From positions 7,626,001-7,690,000 of the forward strand of contig PUFA01000022.1 in assembly GCA_003508835.1 (NCBI GenBank): DNA of 64,000 nucleotides. The letters run 5' to 3'. The translations under genes and the position numbers were made by a program. Positions 24,836-36,059 of this stretch are shown piece after piece. Source of the stretch: Eonycteris spelaea (lineage: Eukaryota > Chordata > Mammalia > Chiroptera > Pteropodidae). Within the stretch, counting starts at the first letter, position 1; every line of letters begins with the position of its first letter. The notes under the pieces were generated by a model. That model saw nothing but the letters and a program-made list of their open reading frames with translations, searched no databases and had not been told where the DNA came from.

Positions 24836-25784
24836 TACTTTTTTCTTTTTATTATGAAGCCTGTCCTTGGTGGTGGTGGTTGTTGCTGCACAAATACTCA
24901 ATTCTAGATAGAAATTAAGCATAGAGAACTATAATAAAGTTGTTTCTTTCCTTGCTTTTGATCTTGTAAAACAAGAAAATGCCTGTTCACATATGTAAGA
25001 CATTGAAAACTATGGCAAAACATTTATTGCATTTTTGTGAGTGTCAAAACACCCTTCTTTCACAGAATTCCAGAACTTGTGCAGGGGCAGATCAGTAAAT
25101 CTTATCTTCACTCTATGATGAGACCACAGCTCACAAAGTTCTCCCTGTCCTCTCTGAGTCTAATTCTCAGTCTGCGCAGAAGATTCAGATAAAGGAGCCC
25201 TCGCCCATTCGCACCCTCGCACGAGAAGAGAAGGGACACACCGCTTCGATGCTCCCCGGTAGCCTCGTCCACATGGTTTTCAGCAGCACCTGCTGACTCC
25301 CCTTCACACACTCAAGTTCAAGCAGGAGTGGAAACACTTTCCTTCCCTTTTGCAGAGGGTTTTTCAAAAGACTGCGCTTCCTGTTACATGTTCTGCAAGA
25401 CCTCACGGAGACCTGTTGAACTGGTCCACACGTGGAAACACATCTACTCCGCAGACCGGTTTCTGCGACACACTGCTACTTGAAGTTCTCCACTGAATCA
25501 AGTCTTTTGGGTTTTTTTTTGGTCACGCCTCCGATTCACCTAGCTGTTGAAACACTCTGCTGAGCACCACCCATCTCCGAAGCCACCAGATTTCTGTGGG
25601 TAGCAAATTTATGTGCTATTTGACCAGGTGTACATCCATTTAAAAAAAAAAAAAAGATTCTCAGGTACTTCGGTCTTTGTTTAATAAAGTAATTTTGTTG
25701 CATCATTTAGATTTTTTTTTTAAATCTTTACCACCGAGAACTTGTCACCAGTATTTCTCCATGAAGAAAGTGTTTTGTGACAAC
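24836..25784. other. unassigned, apparently repeat-free
   Basis: No interspersed repeat recognised. Position 25100-25500 is GC-richer with short open minus-strand frames (25108-25406) and no recognisable product. It lies just downstream of the candidate distal poly(A) site on the minus strand. A (GGT)n run sits near 24869-24880. Confidence 0.35.
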
Positions 25785-25797
25785 ATCAAAACTGTCT

Positions 25798-25803
25798 TTT
25801 ATT
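25798..25803 (-). terminator. candidate poly(A) signal AATAAA (distal)
   Basis: TTTATT on the plus strand is AATAAA on the minus strand. Downstream on the minus strand is 'gacagttttgatgttgt', a plausible GT-rich cleavage-stimulation region. AATAAA is common by chance in AT-rich DNA, so this rests on the exon upstream. Confidence 0.35.
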
Positions 25804-27701
25804 TAAAGAGATATAAAACCTCTTGTGGAAGCAAGCACAGATAGGGTACCATCAGCCCGGATGCCAGCGTAGTGCCTTTAACACAGACTCTGTGTTTGCT
25901 GATAAGAGGAAAATCATGAAAACATCTCAGTCTTTGTATGTTTCGGTCTGCCCTTTGCAATAGGAAAAAATCTTGATTCTGACTGTCATTCACAAATCTT
26001 ACAAGGGCTACAGCATGACGTGTACTGGGGAAATCTCGGGACGTATCTACCTGGTAAAGAAGCTGTTGTTTTTTCAGATTGTTACCTAAAACTTCTTCGG
26101 CACGATATTCAGGTCTATGACTGTTCAAGAGTGGAACCTTTCCACGTTCTCATATAGTATCTTATCTTGGCGTTTCAATCACTATAATTTTACAAACTGG
26201 TACATTGCTCACCAACAGGGTGACTTTTCAGTCTCTGAGCAATATGTTAGGCTCCTGATTAACTTGCTTCCTAAGACTTTTCACCAAAGTGACTTTTTAA
26301 AATGAAAATGTTTGTTTTGTGAGTCTAATATCCTTTTAAAATAATCAGCACTTTTATGCGTCAACAGTTGTGGCTTGGGATGAGGCGCATTTTCAATTAT
26401 GTTAGAGCCATGCCTGCATTTCTAGTTGACTTACGCAGCTGACACAGTGGAACAGAAAATGTGTAATACTGACCCAGGGAAAGCCTGTGGATGAGACATT
26501 TCACTGCGATGGCAGGCCGCTGGAAGTGTGCGTGTGTCTTGGTAGACTTCTGAAATGACTCAGAAGACGGTATTTTTTTCATTGGCAACCTTTTAAGGAC
26601 TGTTAACTGGCTTAGACCTAGGTTCCTTCTCTTTCTTTCACACATCGTTTTCAAAATCAAATACACTCAATTCTCAGAAATCTTTGTTAAAAAAAAAAAA
26701 AAAGAGGGCGGGGGAGAATCAGACATAAAACAGAAGTATATGGTAAATAAAGGAAAAAATTGCAAAAAAATATGAAAACCTTACAACACAGTTCACTTCT
26801 AACCTATGCAATACACATTATACAATGCTTGCAACAATGGCAAAGCATCAAAGGAGGAAGCTAGTTACAACATATACAAATCCCACCCTCTGAATTAACC
26901 TTTCCCTCTGACTTTTCTTTTACAAAGGTAGAGCATGTTTGCTCCTGGGATTTTCCTCAGTCAGTCAGTGGTGCCTAAGGGGAGGTAAAGGTCGATAGCT
27001 GGGGGAAGAGTCTGATGCCATCGGCCTCCTCTCCTCCGCTCCGTGAATCAGAGTTTACCAATTATAAATGCTTCTCCTCTATGGCCTCACAAACTGACCA
27101 TTAGCACAACCAAGTGAGCATAGCGCTTCTGCACGCTGCTACATAGGAATCAAAAAGACCTCTAATAATTTGATAATGGGAATGTACTATAACTGTGAAT
27201 ACTGGGATCTTGTACAATATACAAAAATAACTTCTTTTTGGTATTTCAATCATACAAAACATACAACATAACTACATTTCATGTAATCCAGGAACCCAGG
27301 TTCACATAGACTAATATGTTATTTAACACAATATTTACACTTATCAATGATACTTCTGTTAAATATTGGATCCTTGTTATAATACATATGTTTAATATTT
27401 GAATATGTAATTTTAAGTGCTAAAATATACACAAAATTCATAAAAATTTTGCGTGTAGAATAATCAGTTCTATGAATTGTCCCATAACTGTCCATAATGA
27501 TTTAAAACCAAGACGCAGAAGCCCATAATCACATGTACAAAGATGTTGGAAACCTCGTATCTGTACGGATGGTGGCCCACAAATCAAGTAAGGAGCGAGA
27601 ACTGTAATACGAGACAGGCAGCTTCATCTGGATTGTTTCCACTTTAATGCATGCTTTTGCAGTTCTAGCCATCCAGGAAGGCCTTCAATAGCAGAACCAC
27701 C

Positions 27702-27707
27702 TTTATT
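27702..27707 (-). terminator. candidate poly(A) signal AATAAA (proximal)
   Basis: AATAAA on the minus strand, about 285 bp after the candidate stop codon, followed by 'ggtggttctgctatt'. It could give a short 3' UTR isoform. Confidence 0.25.
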
Positions 27708-27991
27708 ATTTTTGTCATAAATTCTTATTTTTTTTCCTTCTTTCTTGCCACTTGGAAAGTTATTCAGGCATTTTATGAGATCAGGTTTTTATGAAACTCT
27801 ATACTGTACATATCATTACAACTAAATCTTATTTTACTGTCCTTCTCAAAAAAATGAAACCGCAAACTGTCACTAGATTAATCAAATCATAGCAATACTC
27901 CCCACTCAAGTGGAGCTATGGTTGAGCCGAAGATATCAAAACCTCACTAAATCACAATATAGATACTGTAGCGCAAACATCAGGGTAGAAT

Positions 27992-28117
27992 TTATTTGTA
28001 GCTATAGACTCCAACCTCATCATATGCACTAGTCACCTTGTCCATCACAAGCAAGTTTTCAAGGTCAGAGTGGTAGTTAATAATGTCCTCGGTATTGGCA
28101 AATGTCCTAAATTCTGC
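27992..28117 (-). CDS. candidate terminal coding exon, unidentified protein
   Basis: On the minus strand an AG acceptor-like end ('agtctcag', AG at 28119-28118) is followed by 41 sense codons and TAA (stop at 27994-27992). The frame is closed just upstream by an in-frame TAG inside the would-be intron, as expected for an exon edge. An alternative AG lies at 28115-28114. The peptide is acidic and hydrophilic, includes LENLLVMDKV and ends in YDEVGVYSYK, so it looks like a cytoplasmic C-terminal tail with tyrosine motifs. About half the codons end in G or C, above the local base composition. I do not recognise the protein. The pyrimidine tract before the acceptor is weak, and a 41-codon frame is not proof of coding. 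Confidence 0.42.
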   Translation of the reverse strand, partial: AEFRTFANTEDIINYHSDLENLLVMDKVTSAYDEVGVYSYK

Positions 28118-28604
28118 CTGAGACTAAGTTTCACTGATATGATTACATTGGGATAAAATCATATGCAAAGCAAGTATGCATAATTGTCAAGTTGGCACTC
28201 TACAATTAATCAAATGTATTGTAAGCTTCGAGTTAAGCAAATATATCTGTACTTTTATTTGCATTCTTAAGTTCCAATATTGAGCCGATTGGACTACCAG
28301 ACTTGATTTAGAAGTTACTGATCTGTTTTGTTCTCAATATCTGACTGCACATTAGAATCATGAGCAAACATTAAAACGAATGAAGGAACCAATATATAAT
28401 TACCAGAATGCACCCAAAAACAAGGGCTGAGACTCTCTAAGATTGAGAAGCAAACAGAGATTTTATAAAGCTCCACAACTGATGAAACACAGAGTTGCAA
28501 ATCTTGAGACCAAATAACGTAAACAATTAAATCTCATCTTAGTACAATTAGCAAATGAGCTGCCTGCATGATCGTTTCATCAAGAGCCAGTGGTAGCTGT
28601 GATG
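28118..28604 (-). other. presumed intron next to the terminal exon
   Basis: AT-rich, no repeat seen. It would be intron of the minus-strand gene if the exon call is right. Confidence 0.3.
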
Positions 28605-28815
28605 AGTCATTCATTCCGTCACTCATTCATTCAGGAATTCGTGCATGAAATTGTAATTAAATGACTGTCATATACACTATATCCTAGAAAATAAAAATGC
28701 AAGAGTGAATTAGGCATGGTTCTAATTCTCAAGAAGCTGGCCATGTGATGGAAGCCAAGCGCTTTAGAAAAGTACAATGCGACATGGTAAATGCAATCAC
28801 AGAAGTATTGCAATG
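28605..28815 (-). mobile_element. L2 3' end, antisense
   Basis: 'gtcattcattccgtcactcattcattc' followed by 'gcatggttctaattctcaagaagctgg' and 'agaaaagtacaatgcgacatgg' fits the reverse complement of the L2 3' end. Confidence 0.6.
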
Positions 28816-30106
28816 CAAAAAAAAATAAAAATGCAACATGTAAGTGCAATCACAGCCCGTATCGAGAGAAGAGAGGAAAGCTGTTGAAAAGCATTTGAGA
28901 TGTTAGTGTCTTGAAGTATGATTTACACTTAAAAAAAAAAATGCAATGCTTATGAATGACACAGGTAGGAAAGCATCTTTAGAAGGAATAGCAGAGAAAA
29001 GACAAAGAAGAGTAAGAGCTGGATATGGTTGAAAGGCATCCATTTGTTTAGAGATTGAAAAGGTAGGTCTGGAAAAACTGAGGCCTTGAACATCATTCTC
29101 GAGGATTTTTAATTTCACTGACTAGGCCAGTGATGACAACAATTTGAATTCACAGAAAAGAAAGTTTTAAAGAAGAGCAAAGAAAAAGAAAAGAAAAAGT
29201 AGAAATGAAAAGATGAGCGTGAACCTATAATACTGACAGCTTTGTAACTTTACAGATTCAGAAATAATAACAGCCTTTATTATCACCATTATCTCAAAAA
29301 CGGAAAAGCCATTTTAAAATCACAACAGTAGAAAACAGTGGAAAAACACAGGGAAGTCTGATGAATTGACAACATTTAGTTTTATGCACAACTTGTGACA
29401 CTGTCCTTTTCGTTCATTCTAAAAGACAAGTACAAACTTCGTCAGGGTTTTGGGAATCACTTGGGGGAGCTGGGAACTTTTAAATCTGGGGCAAAATGAG
29501 ATTTTATTTTTATCAAATCGATTCTGTCAGTGCGGAAGGAAGGAGTGTGGTGGGGGACGCGATTACTTCTTTTCTCACAAATTGTGAAGATTGCATTTGG
29601 GTCAAGTTTGCCCTTCCAAAATTTTTATCTTTTAGCCGGAGGGTATAATTTAAAACATCAACTTTTAGAACCAAATTGTTTGCATCAGGTTCATTAATTT
29701 ACCATCTTCTGTGCCGGGGCAAAGCTCCCTGTTTCAAATCATTAACAGTGTAATAGCAATCGCATTGAAAGGAACTTCTTTAAAATGATAAAATCATCCA
29801 ATATGCAGTAGCAAGTTCACAATAACTGGAAAAATATTTAAGAATCTAAATCAAAATTAGCCCTCTCTGATTTTTTTTCACTGTAAATCAAAATAAGAAA
29901 GATTTTTTTGTTCTTATCCCCAATAGATTTTTAAAAATATGTTAGCAAACTCACTTGATGGGGAATCAACATTTCTGATAATGCCAAACAATGAATTCCT
30001 GACTTGGACATTACAGGATGCATAGCCTCTTATGGTCCTGTAATGTTCTTTTCCACAGGTCTATATTCTAAAGATTCTATTTAGAATAACTGCTCTAAAT
30101 ATGAAG
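28816..30106. other. unassigned; contains a candidate conserved segment
   Basis: No transposon recognised. Position 29390-29830 is compositionally complex, not transposon-like and dense in homeodomain-type words (see findings). Confidence 0.35.
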
Positions 30107-30355
30107 TACCTTGATTTTTGTCGTCTGGGTGACTTAAACAACAGACGTTGGTTTCTCATGGTTCTGAAGGCCGGACAGCCCCGACAAGGGTATTCTTCCT
30201 GACTTAAAGATGGCTACGTTCTCACCATGTGGAGCCGGTGAGAGCTCTGCTCTCTCTCCCTTGTCTTTTAAGGATACTAACCCCATCACGGGGTCCCCAT
30301 GTTCATGACTTGAACTAAATCTAACTACTTCCCACAGGCCTCACCTCCAAACCCT
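30107..30355 (-). mobile_element. MaLR-type LTR, antisense
   Basis: In order: 'gtctgggtgacttaaacaacag', 'tggtttctcatggttctgaaggccgg', 'gatggctacgttctcaccatgtgg', 'agctctgctctctctcccttgtc', 'aaggatactaaccccatcacgggg', 'cccatgttcatgacttgaactaaatctaactacttcccacaggcctcacctccaa'. This is the reverse complement of an MLT1-like LTR. The 87-95-codon frame partly inside it is not a gene. Confidence 0.85.
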
Positions 30356-31269
30356 GCGGTAACCGGACCGTAAGTGCACACTGCTCACAGGCTTTGTTTC
30401 TTTGACATGGCCTTTTTCTTAGATTACCACTAGGAATAAAACGTGTCCGAGGAGGACCTGTAAAGTTCAACTTAACTGCATTCGTGTTAATGTCAGTCTC
30501 TCTTGGAATGTTCAAGATGACCATGATAACTAAACTCCATCGGCAGGCCTCGGCGGCTAGAAAGCAAACCCGCCTTGGAACTGAGCACCATGTCTCATGC
30601 GCGTTCAAGCATTTTATGATAAGTTACTGTCCCATGAGTCCACTACAGGTAGATCAACCAAACGTCCACAGAAAGGGAAACTTTAAGAACTTAAGGGAAA
30701 TTAAAGAATTAAACAGAAAATTTAAACCCAGCAGCAGAAAGGACATGATCCAGAACTTTCAGTGTCTTCAAGGCTAACGATGACCAATCACATTTCTCTA
30801 CTGCCCTATGTGGCCTTATCCAACGTGAAAAAAAATTGGTTATTCTCCAAGAGCAATTTTAGCATGTTTTCCTAAACAAGGGTGGCTGAAAAGCGATAAA
30901 TATCTACTTTAATCCACACATATATGGTCAACTATTTCAAAAGAGGCAGTGGGAAATTGTGGTGAGACCGTGCCTAGGAACGTGATTTTCAAAATGTGCG
31001 GGGCTAATGCTTCCGTGGTGATTGATTCACCATTGAGTGGAACATTCTACTACTGCCTCAGTCCCAGACTTGTTTATGAACAGTTACTGTTATTTTTTAC
31101 GTTAATTACAGAATGCGCTTCTTTTTTAACTTGATGCCCTTATCTCTTCCTCATCTTTCCTTCCTGATGTTTTATATGTCACTAAGAACTAATTAAAATG
31201 TCCTGATCCACCTATCAACAGACACGAGATGTGAGAAAGTACAGCACTGCATTTAAATGAAGCACAGTG
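30356..31269. other. unassigned sequence
   Basis: No element named. Overlapping open frames on opposite strands at 30321-30608 and 30484-30777 have no recognisable product. Confidence 0.4.
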
Positions 31270-31420
31270 ATTTATTTGTTCTTTCAACACATGTTTATTA
31301 AATATCTTCTAATGTATTAGCCACCATAATAAATGCCAGAGATTCATCACTGAGCAAAATAAATGAAAATCCATTCCCTTAATCTTAATAAAAAGACACT
31401 TCAGTATAATTGGAGCTTTC
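31270..31420 (-). mobile_element. L2 3' end, antisense
   Basis: 'ctttcaacacatgtttattaaatatcttctaatg', then 'gccagagattcatcactgagcaaaat' matches the reverse complement of the L2 terminus. Confidence 0.7.
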
Positions 31421-31599
31421 TCAGCATATACAGTACTGTATTTATTTCATAATCAGTTAACTAAAAATGCCTTGAAGATCTGCTAAAAATTATAGAGATT
31501 CTTTTTCTAATAAACTTAAGCATTTAAATTTATGTGATAGTATGTATCGACTGTCTATGAAGATAATTAGTTTGTAATAGTATCTGAAATTGGAGACCT

Positions 31600-32234
31600 T
31601 CTGGAGGGAGTGATCTGATTTCTACGTGGGGAGACAGCTGGATGCGCATCCCTGTCTCCCCAGATCTATGTAGGCACTCATAGTGCAACCCTGGTTGTGA
31701 CAGCTCTGTCTCTTGCACTGCCACCTGTATGGTTCTACCCAGTTTGGATATTTGAAATGACTCAACAGACTCCACAGAATATACTCCTATAAGGCTGTTT
31801 ATTTTAAAGCAAAGGATATGTGCTAGGGAGGCGGATGGGGCGAGAATGCACATCAGGAGTCCAAGAGACACTCACAGCACAAGCTCCCCATGGCCCTGAC
31901 CATATGTATATGGAATGTGCTTAATGTGTCTTGAACTGTCAAGATCTGTGCAAGGGATTTCACTTCAACACAGCCATCAATGAATGAAGCTTTCAATGAG
32001 GGGTCTTACAAATCTCCTTCTTCACACAATTAAGCCTGGCTTGTCAAACCGCTTAGGCTAATTGTAAGGCATCAGTAAAGAAACTAATAAGTGGTGGTTC
32101 CCTGGAGGGGTTCTGGACCCTACACAACATATCATAAATCCACTGCCCTTATCTTGGCCAAGAGTCCAACACCGAGTATCAAGGCATTCTCAAAGATAAA
32201 GACAGAAAGTGTCCACTCCAGCTACAAATCAACT
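31600..32234 (-). mobile_element. possible ERV LTR, antisense
   Basis: Long non-coding block with AATAAA on the minus strand at 31797-31802 ('ggctgtttattttaaagc' on plus) and LTR-like texture. A 113-codon minus-strand frame (31530-31871) lies in it. I cannot name the family and see no clear termini. Confidence 0.3.
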
Positions 32235-32567
32235 CTATCTCCATAACACTTCATTTAAATAGGACAAATCTATGAGTATACTGAATCTCTTTTGCGCCCC
32301 TGCACACTCTGAGATAGGATCAAAACATAGGCCTTCAACCTCAAATCCAGATTGGGTTGTGACCCTGTATATAATTGTGGGCCACCACATTACAGTTTTC
32401 TGTTGTGTTGATGGCCTCCTATCAACTTGAAAGTATCTTTTAGACTCATCTTCACTGTTCTCCTTCATCAGGCTGTCAGTATGTTCAGAATCAATCAGAG
32501 CTCTCTTAAGAGCCCGGATAAGGTCTTCATATTTTATTTCTTCCTCTGCTGGAATGATCTTTGTCAA
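32235..32567 (-). CDS. unidentified minus-strand open frame (110 codons)
   Basis: The N-terminal half (first about 45 residues) has protein-like composition: charged, helix-prone, with KYEDLIRALKRALIDSEH near residues 12-30 and a short acidic stretch after it. The second half is less protein-like. The frame opens four codons earlier after a TAG that could be read as a splice acceptor, but the bases before it are purine-rich, and an antisense L2 begins there. The possible donors (CAA|GTTGAT, ACT|GTAATG) are poor. It might be an exon on the same strand as the candidate at 27992-28117, an old retrogene or ERV fragment, or chance. I do not recognise a family. Confidence 0.2.
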   Translation of the reverse strand: MTKIIPAEEEIKYEDLIRALKRALIDSEHTDSLMKENSEDESKRYFQVDRRPSTQQKTVMWWPTIIYRVTTQSGFEVEGLCFDPISECAGAQKRFSILIDLSYLNEVLWR

Positions 32568-32574
32568 GTATTCT

Positions 32575-32905
32575 CGCTATTAGCCTCATCACCTTCTTAA
32601 ATACCTTTACTCAAAAGTCACCTCCCATTGAAGTGTTTCCTGATCATTTCTTTTAAAAGTTTCAACCCTTTCTTGACCATTTTATATTCCCCTTCCCTGC
32701 TACATTTTTTTTTCTTCTAAGTACGTTTCACTGTATAACATTTATAATATTTTACTTATTTTTTACTGTATGTCTACCTCAATCATAGGTACACTATAAA
32801 AGTCAAGAATTCTTTTTTGATTATGCTATCAAAAGCCTAGAACAGTGTCTAACATGAAATAGCTAGTCACACATTATTTATTGAATGAAACTATGAATAA
32901 ATGAA
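32575..32905 (+). mobile_element. L2 3' end, sense
   Basis: Classic L2 3' UTR order: 'caaaagtcacctcccattgaagtg', 'ttcctgatcatttc', 'ccttccctgctacattt', 'tactgtatgtctacctcaatcataggtacactataaaagtcaagaattc', 'aaagcctagaacagtgtctaacatgaaatag', 'ttattgaatgaa'. Confidence 0.85.
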
Positions 32906-33104
32906 CTTGGAGTACTGACCCCAGCAATACCAAAGCCTAAACCCAAGATTCTACCCCATTTAGCCCTGATTTGAAATTTATTTTCTTAAACGTAAATTTC
33001 TTTGAGTCAGCAAATATGTCACCTACATTTGATATAGTACAATAAACAGATTTTAAGACACCACACAGCTCACTGTACTTCCTCCATACATTTTTTTGAA
33101 AGTA

Positions 33105-33638
33105 TTACATTTTCACTACAGGTTGCTGAGGCTAAAAATTTTGAAGTCATTCTCACCTACTCTCTCTGTCTCACGCAGCACATTGACTACATAACTTACT
33201 ATGGTGGGTCTAGCTGTTTCCACTCGTCTTTCTTAACATTCAGTGCTTAACAAAGAAGCCTGCAGGACCTTTTCTGAAATGTAAATCAGATTATTCATTC
33301 AGACTCTGGCAGTTCCACATTTGGCTCAGAGTTATGCTCCTCCAAAAGACCTGAGGCTCACTTCCTTACCTTTCATAGGTCTTTCCTCAAATGTCACCTT
33401 CTCAAAGAGACTATCCCCGCCCACCTTATTTAAAATCGCTACCTCTCTGGCTATGCTCTACTTTTTTTTTTTTCTGCCACAATACTTGATCATCTTCCAA
33501 TATGAGCTAACCTGTACATTATTCATTAATTACATTTATTGCCTTTCCCACCCTATGGAAACAAGGATTTTGTCTATTTTCTTTTCACTGATATATCCCA
33601 AGTACCAGACACAAAGCAGGCATTGGATAAACATGTAG
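33105..33638 (+). mobile_element. L2 3' region, sense (second copy)
   Basis: A separate, longer L2 copy: 'gaagtcattctcacctactctctctgtctcacgc', 'aggaccttttctgaaatgtaaatcag', 'ggtctttcctcaaatgtcaccttctcaaagaga', 'ccaccttatttaaaatcgc' and 'atatatcccaagtaccagacacaaagcaggc'. The 105-codon frame at 33321-33638 is the L2 tail, not a gene. Confidence 0.9.
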
Positions 33639-33640
33639 GG

Positions 33641-36059
33641 TGTAAATTACTGCAAGCGTCTTCATGAAATAAGTCATCTTGCATTATTTTTTTCTTTTTT
33701 ATGTATTGCTTGGTTTTTTGGTAAGATATATATGGTTAGTGGATTATTAAATTGTCTTTCATTTTAAAGGAAAGAGTAATTATAAAGAATTTAGAATGCA
33801 CTATCCATTATTTATTTAGCAGATATTCAGTCCCCTTAAAATATGCCAAACCCCAATCGGCAGCGGTCGGGTAGCGATAGAAAGGTAATAAGTTGCCCTT
33901 TTCCCAAATTCTCAGGTAAAGTAATTAGATAATTACAACAAAGTATAGTTAGGGCTATGATGCAGTCATATTGTACTTTCAAGTTTCTCCAAAGTGCCCG
34001 TTTTACTTTCTGGTTCTTGGCTGAGTAACAGAAAAGAAAATATAGCATGGTCTTATCACAGATCACAGTATCTTGCATTTTAAACAGTAAAATGTGCACA
34101 CAAGTGTATCTCCACTCATGTTAATGACAACAAGGAACATGCACCCTCTTCAAAGCACCATCGCGCACCAGGAATATTCTGGGAGCGGCTGTTCCTTTGG
34201 GATAGCTATTTATCACAATGCTTTATTTTCCACACAACGGCATCTATAAGGATCCCATTTTTTAATGACAAGACTACTTCTCTGAAAAGGGTTTTCTATT
34301 ACCAGAGTATTACAGTCTGTTTCATCTTTTAAAAATATTTGGGAAGGCTGCAGATATTTTAAACGATGAGCCTGGTTTTGGTTTTTCTTGCCCAGGGGGT
34401 GCCTGCTCCATGCTGACTGCACTGCCTGGTACAGCAGGGCGAACTCATTTCCTTTGTACCTAAATTGAAAGCTGACTACCTCTTGGTTCAAGAGCGTCTT
34501 ACTGCTCATCAGGCATTATATCATCTTGCTAAGCACCACAGGAGAGTTATCATGGGGATATTGCTGATTGCTTGCTGCACTTAGAGCTGATAAATATGCA
34601 GATGTGTAGAATATTAAATGATTTTATTAGCAATCAACATATTATGCCACTAGGTTCATCTGTATGATCAAAAATTAGCAAAAATTAATCAAATATTTTA
34701 AAACCAATCCAATGTTTTTAACCCTCTTTTTATTCTTTTAAGTTTCTACTTCGGGCAAACAAGTATTTAAAGTTATGTGAAATCACTAAAGCACCATGTC
34801 CCTACTGTTATCCTCTTTTTAATAAATAAATATCAACAGTTTAAAGTGAAAGCAATTTCAAAAGCTGAGCAGAAAAATGTTTGGGGCAAATCGATATTTT
34901 TCAGTTTAGTAAAATTGACAACCCAGTGCAGAAACAAATATAAATGTTAAAATGGGAGCATTTATCTAAAGATAAGTGACAATGATAAAAGAAAGTATCA
35001 CTTTCTAATTCCATTACAAGAAATTTAGATTAGATATAATAAAATTAAGGTGTCCATTTCTCATAGTTTTCTTTTCTGAAACACATCTGAATAATCCCAA
35101 CATTGATACCTTTGTCTGTTTCTCAATTTATTAAATTTATTATTTTACTTCAGATGCTTCGATGTATTGAAAGTTTCAGAGCAGTTTTGTGTTTTTTGCC
35201 ACTTCGTCAATAACTATAGTAACATGAAAATATAACAAATATAAGCAAAAATTTATATCATTGTATTTTAAAGGGACTAGTGCTTACAGGATATCATTAA
35301 GAAACTGGAGAAAATATAAGTGAAAAATAGAAAGCAATCTTGAACCTCAGATAGATGTCATATATTTAGATTTAACTAGAAATTGAATTAAAATTTTGGA
35401 GCATTACCCTGCTTAACTCTGAATATTAATCTGTTGAACATTAACTTACAATCAACCAATGAATAAACACTGAAATCGAACAATATTTTTATATGTGAAT
35501 TTTATCACCAATTTCCTTGGACATCTGTACCATGGTAACATACTGGATCTTGTCTTCTTAATGATTCATTTTGTAAGAGCCTCAAATGAAAATTTCCACT
35601 CTAACATCACTCTTACGTTTTCCTAATTCCCTTTTTCAGATGCTGCCTCTCATCTAGTAGATCCCACAATCTGTGGCCCTATGGGCCTCACTTCTTAGCT
35701 TTCTTTCTTATCTAGCATAAATTCCATAGTCAGTCATTAAAACCATTGCCTTACACAAAACTTTCATTCTTCTGGTTATCTTACTTAATAGAAGGCCCTT
35801 GGCTAAAGTATTGCTCTGATTATATCAAGTCTTTATCCATTATATGTCCTTAACAGTTTAGAGGAAGTTTTTGGAAGAAAACACAAGATCCTGCTGATTG
35901 TCCTTATTTTAAATTAGTGGCCACAAATCTGAACACTTATAATCTTTCCTAAATCATCTTTCTTCCTCACTTAAACCTACAAAACATCCTTTCTTTCCCT
36001 CATGCTCAGGTGTTAGTCTTGCTTTTGTTAATTAAATAGAAGCACTTAATAAAGTATTT
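33641..36059. other. unassigned AT-rich sequence
   Basis: No gene. Minus-strand frames at 33836-34099 and 34213-34509 have no recognisable domain. A candidate RFX-like palindrome lies at 35527-35539. Position 35590-36059 may be the decayed upstream part of the L2 to its right. Confidence 0.35.
35527..35539 (+). promoter_or_regulatory. RFX X-box-like palindrome
   Basis: GTACCATGGTAAC contains the perfect palindrome TACCATGGTA and is close to the paired RFX half-site pattern. Function is inferred from motif only. Confidence 0.2.

Larger units (their letters stand above)
25785..27991 (-). other. candidate 3' UTR of a minus-strand gene
   Basis: This follows directly on the stop codon of the candidate terminal exon at 27992-28117. 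It is about 2.2 kb with no interspersed repeat that I can recognise, which is unusual here. Read on the minus strand it contains AATAAA motifs at 27702-27707 and 25798-25803, the latter followed by a GT-rich stretch. Minus-strand frames of 89 and 109 codons inside it (26397-26666, 25799-26128) do not resemble known proteins. The claim depends on the exon call. Confidence 0.4.

Noticed and set aside
32235..32567. Joining this frame to the exon at 27992-28117 as one gene model
   Set aside because: No good acceptor or donor is visible at the first frame and no shared protein family is recognised; I list them separately.
33321..33638. 105-codon plus-strand frame with hydrophobic stretches
   Set aside because: It is the 3' part of a sense L2 copy, recognisable block by block.
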